From NCBI GenBank assembly GCA_932521025.1, contig OW051468.1, positions 2,418,064-2,482,063 of the forward strand: a stretch of 64,000 bases of DNA. The letters run 5' to 3'. A program made the position numbers and the translations under genes. This document shows, one piece after another, positions 54,374 to 64,000 of the stretch. The stretch is from Oscheius onirici. Taxonomy: Eukaryota > Nematoda > Chromadorea > Rhabditida > Rhabditidae. Under the pieces are notes generated by a model that was not told the DNA's origin, ran no database searches, and worked only from the letters and a program-made list of their open reading frames with translations. Every line of letters starts with the position of its first letter. Positions within the stretch are counted from its first letter, which is position 1.

Positions 54374-57300
54374 GGAGCAGCGCCTGCAAAAGCAAATAGA
54401 TCATTTCCTCAATCAGAGAGAGAATCTGCTCTTTTGGATTGTGTACCTATCAGTTTTCTTTTGGTGGCAGCGAGGAAGACGCATTGGACAGAGGACAGGG
54501 CAAGGATTGGAGCCAATATGGAGAGTAGGGGGTTTTTGGGGAGGGCGATTGGCTCTATAGTCTACTGGACTGATCTGGCGGGAACTGTCACCCTGTCTGT
54601 CTCTCTGACCTGTAGAGAGTTTGCAAAGAAAACTTTTGAAAGTCAATGAAGCAAAAAAGGCCAGAAAATAGCCGAACCTAAATCGGGAGCGGCGCCGCTC
54701 TCTCCAAAATCAGAATAGCAATTCATTAGGGTGGGAGAGCGAAAAGGATAATTGGACGCTCTGTCTGGAGCATTCATTTTCAAAAGAGGCCGTTCTTTTG
54801 CAACATGGCGATTAGACAGAGGGGTTTGGGTGATCAGTAGGAATTTATGAGCGGACCGTCTTCTCTCATGTGTGAATTCTCCTTCAAATAGTACAGCGCA
54901 ATGGAATTCGTCAGCTTGATTATGAACAAGTCAGGACAAGTTAGATTCTCTGGAGATTTCTAGAGGCTGACAGAAACAAGTTTGCTCCTGTCAAGAGTAC
55001 TGGAGTAGGATCCAAGCCATGAACTACTGTCGGGTATTAGACCCCAATTCTGGAGACAACTAGAAACGAAAAGACTGTCGTTGAACGTTTAGAGACAGAA
55101 ACTCAAGCAAACAGCTTGTGATCATCTAATGGATTCGCGTATTTCGCACGAGAAACTCTGAATAATTAGACATACTCACGGCTCCCTCCCTCTCCGTCTA
55201 GTTGGATTAATCGTCTGGGAGATTTGAGCAAATATAAAGTACTCGCGTGAGACTTGGGTGGTATCGAGATTCAGTAGGATTGAATCTACGCGTGTTTTGT
55301 TCCAACTTCCTCACCGGAGAGTCATACGATTGTCGTCACATAATAATTGGGAGAAAGTTTTTCGTAATGTGCGATTACTGGGTGGTATTTCAAACAATGT
55401 GAACTGAGCTACCATTGCTTTTTGATTTTTAAGCAGATAAAACTTGTAAACTTCTCGAAGTTTTGGACAGAAAACAAAGTATTGTGTGAGTAGAAAACAT
55501 GTCTCCCAGATGCCGGTGACATAATTGTGTTTGACGGCCTCTTTATCGAGGGAGCAAGGAGGGCGGAATAACTCGAGAAAAAAAATGAAAAAAAGGTTCA
55601 GAGACGGAGTTAGAGATCTCTGTTCCGAATTCTAAAGGGATTTTACGCCTGTGTCTAATTGGAGACTGAGATTGAAGCCCTTTGCTAATCCAGTGAGGCG
55701 GATTATGTTCAAGTTCAGAGCTTAAAGTGTGGTCAGTTGGAAACGTTGACTGTCCCTGTCCCTGTCCCTGTCCCCTCTAATCCCTTTACAAAATCAATTG
55801 GATTAGAGTTTCGCAAGAGACTACAAAGTACCAACTCCTTTTTACGTGAGCTCCCCAAGGCGATCTTTATTCTCAAAGATGCCCGAAGAACAAACAGCGC
55901 TTGCAAAATTACCTGCTTGGGTCGACGGGCATGGCTCTGGCTGTGGATTGTTGATTCTGGGGAGAGAGGAGGGGAAGTTAATTAAAAGAAGAGAGTCATA
56001 AGACAATTAGGTGGGCAGGGCATTTTCCCCGATTGGCTGGCTATTTTTAAGTGATCGGATTCTAATGACTTTTACAAGGCGTGGGTCCGTATATTCTAGT
56101 CATTCTGACGTCTCGAGAGAAGTCTCTCCAAGGTTCTTCCCTCTCCCAAGAGGAGCCAAAAAAACTCACAGCAGGATGTCATCCATTTCCAGACGAATAG
56201 ATTCCATGCTGGAAGAGCCCGTTTCAATTCAGGTCGGCCTCCGCCCCGGTGCAAGAGGAGAGGGAAAGAGGGGAGAGGAGCCAATAACGAAATCAGGCAC
56301 ACAAACTGAGTAAACGAGGAATGGGGCAGGGCTACTTTTTGGAGACTTCAGTGTCCCTCGGTGGCAATAAGATTCCTGATTTCTGTCACTTTGCCTAGAC
56401 GAATCTCGTCACTTCGTAGCTACTCCATTTTTATCCAAAACGTCCTTTTACTGTTCCAGATGTCTTTCATATCGTTCTTTCTTTTCTCCTTAACCAATTC
56501 GAGACTTTTTTCTAGTCCGAGATACATTTGATGGCCCCAAAAATATTTACTGGTCCGAAAGTTAACAGTTTCAGTTTGCCGATACTGATCAAAAAGTTGA
56601 GGCTCTAGTTCTTGACAAGTTGTAAGAAATTTCGAAAAGTAGCTTCTAGTGTCTTCCATCCTACGGAAGAAACCCATCTGACTTTTGCGACATCGTTTTG
56701 CTTTAATAATTTCTTCGGACTAGAAAATCTTCTTAGGAGTACCAAGGTTTCGCTCTCACTAGCAAGATAAGAAGAACCAGTTTTCAGGTTACGAGTTTGA
56801 TTAGTCCATGATAATCTGTTAAACCACAGGCTGGAATGTTCTGATTTTATATGACTGGCCGTTTTTGTGGGCTGACTGGCCGTTTTTCCCCACAAGAAAT
56901 TTCCCAAGAAACTCTTTTCGGAACCAAAGCAATCAAAAATAGACTGGTCTTGAATTCTAATGATCAAATCGGAAAACAAGAGATTCCAACAGATTTACAC
57001 TTGTAGAGCTTCTATTTGATCTCAGTAAAAAGAAAAATGACTCACCAGCAGCACGACGTCTTTACCTCGACGTCGCTCGAAACCACGGCCATTTTCGCTC
57101 TGTCTCTCTGCAAAACTGAGTCTGACTGTTGTTGACTAATTGAGTTGGAAAAGTTAGTCACGGGACGACGGAATGAGGTCCCGACGGAGTGGTCATTGCG
57201 GAAAGAGAGCAATGGAGATCAGGGAGGAGAGATCAAAGAAAGAGCGTGTGAGGACTGGATGTTCTTTTGGTTTTTGGGTGTTCGGATATTCTGGGGGCGA

Positions 57301-57770
57301 CACAAACAAAGCTGAGGAGACGAGAGAGACAGAAGTATTGACATTGAGACCGGAAATAAGGTATGACTGGAGCAGGGAGCCAGGAAAATTGAGAGTCAGA
57401 GAGATGGTTCGATGTTATTAGTCCTTGCCATGTCTGCCCTGCAGTTTGACCCTAATATGTCTGGGAAACTGAGGGTCACAAACATGCATTTCTAGCATTC
57501 CGCGGAGTCAAAATATCAAGCCTAGGAATGAACGTGAGTGAGAGCAGTCGCTTCAGTACATTTGACCTGCCTTTCCGTTTGCAGTTTTAGGCAGATATAC
57601 TTTTACTTGTCATAGCTAGCCTAATTGCATTTTCAGCTACATTTGTCAACAGTTTATTTTTTACATCTCTAACATGGTAGATACCTGAACCTAGAATTAG
57701 AATACGATCAGATGTGGAGTGGAACGGGCCGAGTAATATATTGGTCAGAAGATTTCATTACAGGCAAAAA
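54374..57770. other. Gene-poor region upstream of globin
   Basis: No clear gene. Minus-strand exon-like pieces occur at about 57092-57046 (MAVVSSDVEVKTSCC then GTGAGT), about 56208-56170 (MESIRLEMDDILL then GTGAGT) and about 55960-55915 (NNPQPEPCPSTQ then GTAATT). They could be 5' exons of the globin gene, but I could not join the last to globin in frame with confident sites. A CTGTCC hexamer run lies at about 55752. Confidence 0.4.
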
Positions 57771-57805
57771 CATTTACATTTTTATTGACGGTATCAAAGG
57801 GGTTC

Positions 57806-58545
57806 CTAGATGGGGTCCCTTGCCGCTCCCATGGCTCGAATCCACTCTTCGCCGTCCTCTCTTGCCTGTCGCATCCACGTCGTCGAGATTCTCCCGATCC
57901 TCACGGAGGCCTTCTTCAGATCGTCTTCCCATCTCGTGTATGGCCTTCCGACGACTCGCCGCTGATCCAGAGGAGCCCATTCCGTCGTCGCTTTCGATCA
58001 TCGCATACCATCCATTTCTGCCAGTCGTCTCGCCCAGTTGAGCTTCCTTCTCCAAGCCAAGTCTAGGATGTCTGGGAGAGCAGTCATTTTCCTCACGTCC
58101 TCATTCCTTCTACGGTCAAGAAGAGTGAAGCCCAGCATTGCTCTTTCCTGTCGTCGCTGCACTGCTGCTAGTTTCCTCAGCTCATCGATTCGAAGGCTCC
58201 AGAATTTGCAGCCGTACAGAAGACTTGGGACGATACAGGTCAGGTAGACTTTGCCCTTCATCTTCATCGGCACGGTTCTCTTGGTAAGGAAGAGACGGTG
58301 ACGATTGAAAGCTCCCCACGAAGCTCCGATCCTTCGAGACAACTCCTGGCTCTCTGAGGTGCAGGTTACTGAACATCCAAGATAGGTGAAATGCTGGACA
58401 AACTGGATTGTCTGTCCAGACAGACGCAGATCTCCCTCGTAGGCATTAGTCATCGCAACTGTCTTGCGAAGGTTGACTTCCAATCCAAGGCTACGGCTCT
58501 TGTTCCAGTTCGGTTACCATCCGCTGTACAGCTCTCAGACTCAAG
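57806..58545 (-). mobile_element. LINE (non-LTR retrotransposon) reverse-transcriptase 3' remnant
   Basis: The minus-strand frame reads AVQRMVTELEQ, then after a frameshift GLEVNLRKTVAMTN, LSGQTIQFVQHFTYLGCSVT, LLYGCKFWSLRIDELRKLAAVQRR, RRRNEDVRKMTALPDI and WARRLAEMD. After an in-frame stop it continues VGRPYTRWEDDLKK ... TTWMRQAREDGEEWIRAMG and ends. This is the thumb and C-terminal part of an RTE/CR1-like ORF2 (the YLG and RxGRPxTRW motifs are diagnostic). At least one frameshift and one stop show it is dead. The 5' part is missing, as usual for truncated LINE insertions. Confidence 0.85.
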
Positions 58546-60055
58546 AACGACGTCATAGAAAACAGGCAAAAAAAGATGAATCAAATGAATCAATTGAAAT
58601 TTCGTACGAAAAACACGAATTTTGTCTATTTTTTCGCTATATAATTTCGCCTTATTTTTCGTTTTTCTTTGCGGATTTGTCTTTTTTCGCTTAACTTTTT
58701 TCTGTGCTAGTCGGTATTTGTTCACAATGACTGGGGAAACATAAGAAAACCAGAAAAAAAGCGTGCTGAATTTCTTTTGCCCGCCGCACTGAAGGCAATT
58801 TTTTCCCAGCCGGTCCAAACGCAGTTGTCAGGATTAGGTAGTCTCTCTTGAACTTACAGTTTTCACAGGCTTCTACTGTGTTAGAGGCAAGTCGAAATCT
58901 TTAGAAGAAAACGAGCAGGTAGAAAAGTTTGGCCCACCGACGCCATCAGGCGACGAAGTCGTCTGGTATCGGTGAAAAAAGTTTGTTTCCAATTGATCTT
59001 CTTCTTTTGAGTCAATTGAAAGTCAAGAGTCAACGTTACTGATGCCTTGGGTTACGCAAACTGACACATCTAAGAACTCCTTCATTCGAAGAGCTACGGA
59101 GCTCTTCTCGCCACTAACAGAAGCTCAAAAACCAATGAGCCGCCCCGGTAACAGTGAGACGGATTGTTGTGAGTCGCGTGATTACTTGACGGAAATTACT
59201 CTAGCAGTCAATCATATTAGGTTCAACTAATTGCCTGGCTTTTACGATTTTGTCGTTGAACTCGATAAGGGAAAGGACAGGAATACAAAATCGCGTCAAG
59301 AAGAAGGAGCGAAGACGTGCAAGTCGGTGTGTTATGAGCAGTAAGTCTCTCTTTTGGGAAAGAAGCGGGGTGTGTGTACCTTCGAGAGGAACCTACTTAT
59401 CGGGTTCGTCTCTCTTTCGACGTCACTCTGTCCCAATTAGGGTTCATGGGACTCACGTTCGTTTTGAGGTTTGAAAGAACGAGAAAAAAGCTGAGAGAAG
59501 CGTCAGGAGGGAAGAGAGTCGGGAATGGAAGGATATGGGTGTAACAAGACGGTATGGATGAAGAAAAGCTCAAAAAGTTCCTCAAATTCTAGACATTTGG
59601 GGACAAGAAGACAAAAAAATGTGGGTACAGGACGAAGGTAATGAAGAGGAAGAAAATAGAAACAAGTAGCGCACAGATGAGAACAGGAGGACAACAAAAA
59701 GAAGAACCAAGGAGTAGAAGGAAGTAAATGCTTCTTTCAGACTCGTTAACCCAAATTAAAGAAGAGAATGGAACGTAGATTGGCTCGGACACTTCCCGGA
59801 TGGGATTGGGCGGAGACTGAGGTTACATTAGCAGTTAACAGCATGAACAACAATTAGAGTAAGAGGAAGTTTTTCTCCTTCTCTCTATTTTCTTTTAACT
59901 CATTGAGGAAGCAATTTCAGGACGGAACGGGGATCTTCAAAGCAATCGGCGAGTCAAGAGAATGAAATTGAAATGGTTCCTTTTTTGAGAGCAAGATTTG
60001 ACCGGTTTTATAAGAAAAAAAGTGACCCGTATATACAGTAAGAAAAGTGAGAAAA
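58546..60055. other. Gene-free region downstream of XPA
   Basis: Only short ORFs without recognisable content on either strand. No repeat shared with other parts of the window was noticed. Confidence 0.5.
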
Positions 60056-61031
60056 CTACATCTTCTCGTAGCGCATCTCGTAGTCGCAGTCGACGCACGT
60101 CTTGACGTATTCATCTTTCGCAGCGTCGTGTTCTTCCGGGCCGAAACGATGCTGGTGGGCTTTTGTCGGCTTCGCTTGGACTCCTGCTCCGCGGATCTGA
60201 AAATTGGGAATGTCGATATTCTTCCAGAAACAATCTTAGATTTTACCGTCGTTTCAAGTCAAAATATCGTTGCAATACAAAAATTTGGCAGATTGGGAAC
60301 TCACCTGTTTCCTCATTTCCTTGATTCTCTTCTCGAACTGTCTCTCGGCTTTGGCTTCTCTAATGTCGTTCCGTCTGGCCTTTGCGTCCTCGAGTTCTTC
60401 AAAACTGCCGTGAACTTCTATCATTCTCTCGATGACCTGAACTTTTGCGATCAAAAATAAAAGGGGAAAATAAACCTGGCACTTCAGATACAGCTTCATA
60501 TGTCCATAACGTGGATTGTGCGGATTTTTCTTGGCGTAAAAACGGAGCGGCGGTTCTCTGACGTCGAGATCTTCATCCTTGAGCATGTAGGTCGTTTTGA
60601 CGTCGGTCCGTGGCAGCAATTTGTGTTCATCGTCGTCGTCGCGACAGGAATCGCAAACCGGGTGGCTGTAGCGCTCCCAGAGCCACGATTCGATTAGTGG
60701 ACGGGAGCATTTGGTACAATCGTCCGGCATACGTCTTGCTCCAGCTGCTGCATCGAGTCCTGAAGCCGAAACTTGGTGAAAATACAAAAAGTTCGGTTTA
60801 CTTTTCTGGTTGGCGTCGGCAATTCGCTCTCTGACCTCTGCACGCTCGTCGTCGTCGGCTTCAAAACCTCCGGCTCCATGGAAATCTGTATTTTTAGCCC
60901 TGAAAACATTTTTTAAACTGAAATATACGAAAGTCTGAAATTAGTAGAAGCAAATGTACTCACTTGTACAGCTTCTCGACGATCGGAATCCTGTCCTCTT
61001 CGAGCGTCGGATTGAATCTTCTTTTGGACAT
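60056..61031 (-). CDS. xpa-1: DNA repair protein XPA
   Basis: Damage-verification scaffold of nucleotide excision repair in the nucleus. The start MSKRRFNPTLEEDRIPIVEKLYK leads to the zinc finger CTKCSRPLIESWLWERY ... HPVCDSC (C4). The central DNA-binding domain follows: LLPRTDVKTTYMLKDEDLD, REPPLRFYAKKNPHNPRYG, MKLYLKCQVIERMIEVHGS, LEDAKARRNDIREAKAERQF. The C-terminal domain ends HQHRFGPEEHDAAKDEYVKT then CVDCDYEMRYEKM. Exons join in frame across about four short introns. About 260 residues, matching the family. All four zinc ligands are present. Confidence 0.96.
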
Positions 61032-62024
61032 TGCCGTCTTTTTTATTCGCTAAAGTATGATTTATTGGCTACGGAAAAGGCAAGAAATGAAGAAAAGAGA
61101 TGCAAAAAGAGGGAGGGTATGTTGCCTCGATTGCGAAAGTACTTTGCCAATTTTTTGCGTACCCCCGTCAATGTTTCGTTTCCTTTGCATCTTTTGAAGT
61201 GATCCTAGCTTGACAAACCCGACGTAACTTTGGGTATACTAAAAACGAATGAAGTGGCTCCAGAAAATTGTGGGTTTGTCGATATTTTCTTAGAACATTA
61301 GAACAACTGGAACATTAACGCAGTATATATATTAGAAAAAGACGGGTTGATATTTTCACAAATTTTTCTGCAAAAAAACGAAGTGGAAAAAAGAAACAGC
61401 GGAGAAAAGTGGAGAAATTGAAAACTGACAAGGAATTTTGAAATCAGCTGCTCCCGCTTTTTACGTTTTGAAACTTCCTTAGCGGGAATCTTCATTTTCT
61501 CTCGCTCTCCACAAAATAAACGGCCCTGTTTTCTTGCCTTTGTCTCCAGTTTTCTTATTTTCTTCAGTACGGACAATATAAAAAAGCTGCGACATGCACA
61601 AGAGCTGTTTTACGAACGCCGATGCACAGTTTCCCTTCTTCCCTCATTCTGCTGCTTCTTTTTTCATTTGATCGTACTCCACGCCTTTCCTCACCTTGTT
61701 GTTGTTGTTATCTACGCCCTCTGCGATAAGATGCCGTAACCAACATGTCTAGACAGCAAGAAGCGTATTTCGATCCATTTTACCAAAATATATGCTTGAA
61801 AGTCATTTTCCCACGTGCAGTATGTCAATCAGGCCATTTTTTCTGCATTCTGCGTCCCCTATCAGTCTCCCCGAACTGTCCTCGGTACATTTAGTGTGTC
61901 GACGCTGCAGAAAAGTGCCCTTGTCGCCTTATCATTACACCCCGCGGTTTAGGCCACTATTGTCTCAAAATCTCCCTCTCCTGCCATTGATTATTACTTT
62001 TTCCCAACAAATTTTGTTGCAGTA
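61032..62024. other. Divergent intergenic region between XPA and the H-protein gene
   Basis: No gene found. Should contain both promoters. TTTGTTGCAG directly precedes the last bases before the H-protein ATG at 62025 and is a likely splice or trans-splice acceptor. Confidence 0.5.
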
Positions 62025-62848
62025 ATGGCTGCTCTCTTCCGAAGCACCTTCAAACTTGCTGCTGGAGTGGAACGCGTCCTTGTACCGGCTAGATGTCTAC
62101 AGATCTCTGCTGTTTTGAATTCAGGTCTCTTTTTTTCGTTTTCTTTACCAAACAATCGATTCAGAGCGAAGATACACGAAGAAGCACGAATGGGTCAGCG
62201 TAGAGGGCAATATTGGCACAGTTGGAATCACGGATTTTGCTGCTGTGGGTCTTTTCATCATTTTTTTAATCATCTGAACAAATTCTGAGCGATAGAGCTT
62301 GACAACATTGCCAGCAAGAAGGGCATCTAGACAAACTGACCCGCAAAACAACTTTTTAGCGTATTTGTGACCACCAAATCTTAGGAAAAATTGGTGCGGA
62401 ACCGAACTCGAGTTGTTTATGAGATCATATGCTAGCTTTTCTAGTACAGTGCAATGTTTGGCCATGACCAAGTCTAAATGTACAAATATTCCCCAATTTT
62501 TCTTTCAGGATCAACTCGGAGACATCGTCTACGTCGAGCTGCCTGATGTTGGCAAAGAAATCGAGAAGGGAGACTCCACCGGCGCCGTCGAGTCCGTCAA
62601 AGCTGCTTCCGACATCTACGCACCAATTTCGGGCACCGTCACAGAAAAGAACACCGTTCTAGAGGAAGAGAGCGGCCGAATCAACAAAAGTCCCTTTGAT
62701 GAAGGTATTTTATTATTTTTAACTGTTTTTACACTGTTTTTTTTCAGGCTGGATGTACAAGTTGAAGGTCAAAGACGCTGCGGAGCTGAAGGAGCTCTTG
62801 TCAGAAAAAGAATACGAGGAATTCAAGCAGACGGAGGAGGGACACTAA
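62025..62848 (+). CDS. gcsh-1: Glycine cleavage system H protein
   Basis: Mitochondrial lipoyl carrier that shuttles the aminomethyl group between the P, T and L proteins during glycine breakdown. The N-terminus is a basic amphipathic presequence ([30 protein letters not shown]). The mature protein begins [20 protein letters not shown] and contains [21 protein letters not shown]. The lipoylation site is the Lys in [18 protein letters not shown], followed by [20 protein letters not shown] and a helical end. Four exons with the long intron at about 62246-62508. All conserved residues around the lipoyl lysine are intact and the length is normal. Confidence 0.97.
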
Positions 62849-63658
62849 TTTTTTGCTCAGCATCTTAGCCAGTTTCTATACTTTTCTGTGTACATTTACG
62901 AGTAAAAAGAGATGATAATTCGAATCAATTCACTACCAACAAAAATAGAATGTTGACTTGATAACAAAGCTGTCAGATAAGGCCAAAGAGAAGCAACCTC
63001 GCTTGTCTCACTGTTCACGGAATTGTCCGTATCCTTTCTTCAGACTCTATTTTCCTGACCCACAAATGGGTAAGGTGAGAGCAGTTACAGTGAACCTGTC
63101 TCTCTCCAAAACTCACTTCTTCACATTTGATCAGATAAGAGCAGACAGCGTCCATCGTCGGCCTCCTAACCGACAGAGAGAAAGAGGGACAGGTCAGTTC
63201 TGTTCTACTGATCTGTTTTCCCTAAACTCTCCTACATCTTCCTCTCCCAATTGCCAATAAAAACTACTCTTCCCACCATCACTTCATTCTGTCAACATGC
63301 GTCTTTTCCTTCTGGTCAGAATGGCTCTCTGTCTTTCAACTCAAACTATTAAGATCTTACTCAATACTTTCTCTTCTTAGAGCTGTAAAAGAAAAACAGA
63401 CTGTTCCACTACTGTTCCAGAGGCCAGTGCTAGCTTGTATGGACCGGTCGGTCGGCTAGAAGTCTTCCGGGAGAAGCCAAATGTTATGGCTGTGCTAATG
63501 AAGAGTTACGGTTAGTAATCGCATAAAATTGTATTTTTCTGTATTCTTTAAAAAGTTTTGTAAAGTGTCTTTTGAAACTCCAATACTTTTTGACTAGTCA
63601 ATGTGATCCTCGTACTCTGCCCCAGAAGAGCCACTGTTCACACGACTCGCGCCTGGAG
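62849..63658. other. Spacer with repeat copy and possible promoter
   Basis: Holds the inverted copy (63404-63486) of the 42-kb repeat. An ATG at 63298 opens MRLFLLVRMALCLS but stops soon after. It may be an upstream exon of the next gene, but I cannot connect it. Confidence 0.4.
63404..63486. repeat. 80-bp repeat, inverted copy of 42026-42106
   Basis: Reads GGCCAGTGCTAGC, GGACCGGTCGGTCGGC, AGAAGTCTTCCGGGAGAAGCC and AAATGTTAT, the complement of the 42-kb copy. Confidence 0.85.
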
Positions 63659-64000
63659 ATGCTGGCTCTCGTCTGGAGTCTCCTCCCCGTCATCTACCTG
63701 CCACTTGCGGCCTACGTCTGCTGCAGGAAGGAGACCAAGACGAAGCCGACTTCAAAGACAAAGCCGAATGTCATCTGGACGGCTACAACCTCCATTGCCT
63801 CGAATAGGAATCCGTCGTCATCGGGATCGTCGGTCAAGAGAGAAGCAGCCAAAGTAGCTCTACCGGCGGCAGTCAAGCCGAGTCCGAAGACTGTCCCCGT
63901 TCTGGAGAAGAAGGTCGTCGGGATCAAGTCGAAAGAGACAAGCCGAGTGGAAGAGAAGAAGAGCGCCAAGGAACAGAAGAAGAGTCAAGCGAAAGGTCAG
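63659..64000 (+). CDS. Single-pass membrane protein with Lys-rich tail, 3' end beyond the window
   Basis: The frame from the ATG at 63659 begins with a hydrophobic segment (MLALVWSLLPVIYLPLAAYV) and a CC pair, then a basic stretch (RKETKTKPTSKTKPNVIW), a Ser/Asn-rich part and a Lys/Glu tail (EKKSAKEQKKSQAKG) that runs off the window. An acceptor-like TCTGCCCCAG lies about 30 bp upstream with the frame open in between, so the ATG may not be the first codon. A second frame over the same exon is also open for about 60 codons, but its composition is less convincing. Small proteins of this layout are common in nematode male-germline gene sets; no specific family recognised. Confidence 0.5.
   Translation, partial: MLALVWSLLPVIYLPLAAYVCCRKETKTKPTSKTKPNVIWTATTSIASNRNPSSSGSSVKREAAKVALPAAVKPSPKTVPVLEKKVVGIKSKETSRVEEKKSAKEQKKSQAKGQ

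Overview
The window looks like a chromosome piece from a nematode. The reasons are: very short introns (mostly about 31-60 nt, with T-rich ...TTTCAG or ...TTTTAG acceptors); acceptor-like sites lying just upstream of many start codons, as expected for spliced-leader trans-splicing; same-strand genes 130-170 bp apart, as in operons; and an SH2-kinase of the SPE-8/Fer-like type that is expanded in nematodes. I could not assign a species.

Layout. 1-7.1 kb: an SDR enzyme (cut by the window edge) and a UBAP2/Lingerer protein on the minus strand, TAF4 on the plus strand, and a small minus-strand membrane-protein ORF. 7.25-8.0 kb: an inverted, internally deleted copy of the tyrosine-kinase gene at 18-20 kb. 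8.3-17.2 kb (minus): a trypsin-like protease, AGPAT5-like acyltransferase, a small acidic protein, a C2H2 zinc-finger protein and a TMPPE-like membrane phosphoesterase. 17.4-24.7 kb (minus): exocyst SEC5, whose introns hold a tyrosine kinase, a tRNA-Arg and an unrecognised gene, the two protein genes on the opposite strand. 25.3-26.8 kb: remains of an LTR retroelement. 27.0-32.6 kb (plus): a TMEM180/MFSD13A-like transporter whose introns hold an antisense secreted-protein gene, a repeat-motif protein gene and a TA-flanked MITE. 32.9-40.4 kb (plus): uracil-DNA glycosylase, an Ig-domain protein and PINX1. 40.4-43 kb: repeats and gene fragments. 43.0-49.9 kb (minus): nucleoporin gp210. 52.0-54.4 kb (minus): a globin. 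54.4-60 kb: mostly gene-free, with a LINE relic. 60.1-61.0 kb (minus): XPA. 62.0-62.8 kb (plus): glycine cleavage H protein. 63.7-64 kb: start of a single-pass membrane protein.

The genes form no single pathway. Most are housekeeping genes (transcription, exocytosis, nuclear pore, DNA repair, glycine catabolism). The notable organisation is genes inside genes: two ordinary host genes carry at least four protein genes and a tRNA in their largest introns. Several of these guests are intron-poor, have their own TATA box, and two share an identical 13-base TATA-region sequence. The kinase guest has a near-identical truncated copy in inverted orientation about 10 kb away, and both copies carry the same non-AG 3' splice site. 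At least four short inverted-repeat elements, each flanked by TA, and a dispersed repeat family account for much of the remaining intron and intergenic sequence.
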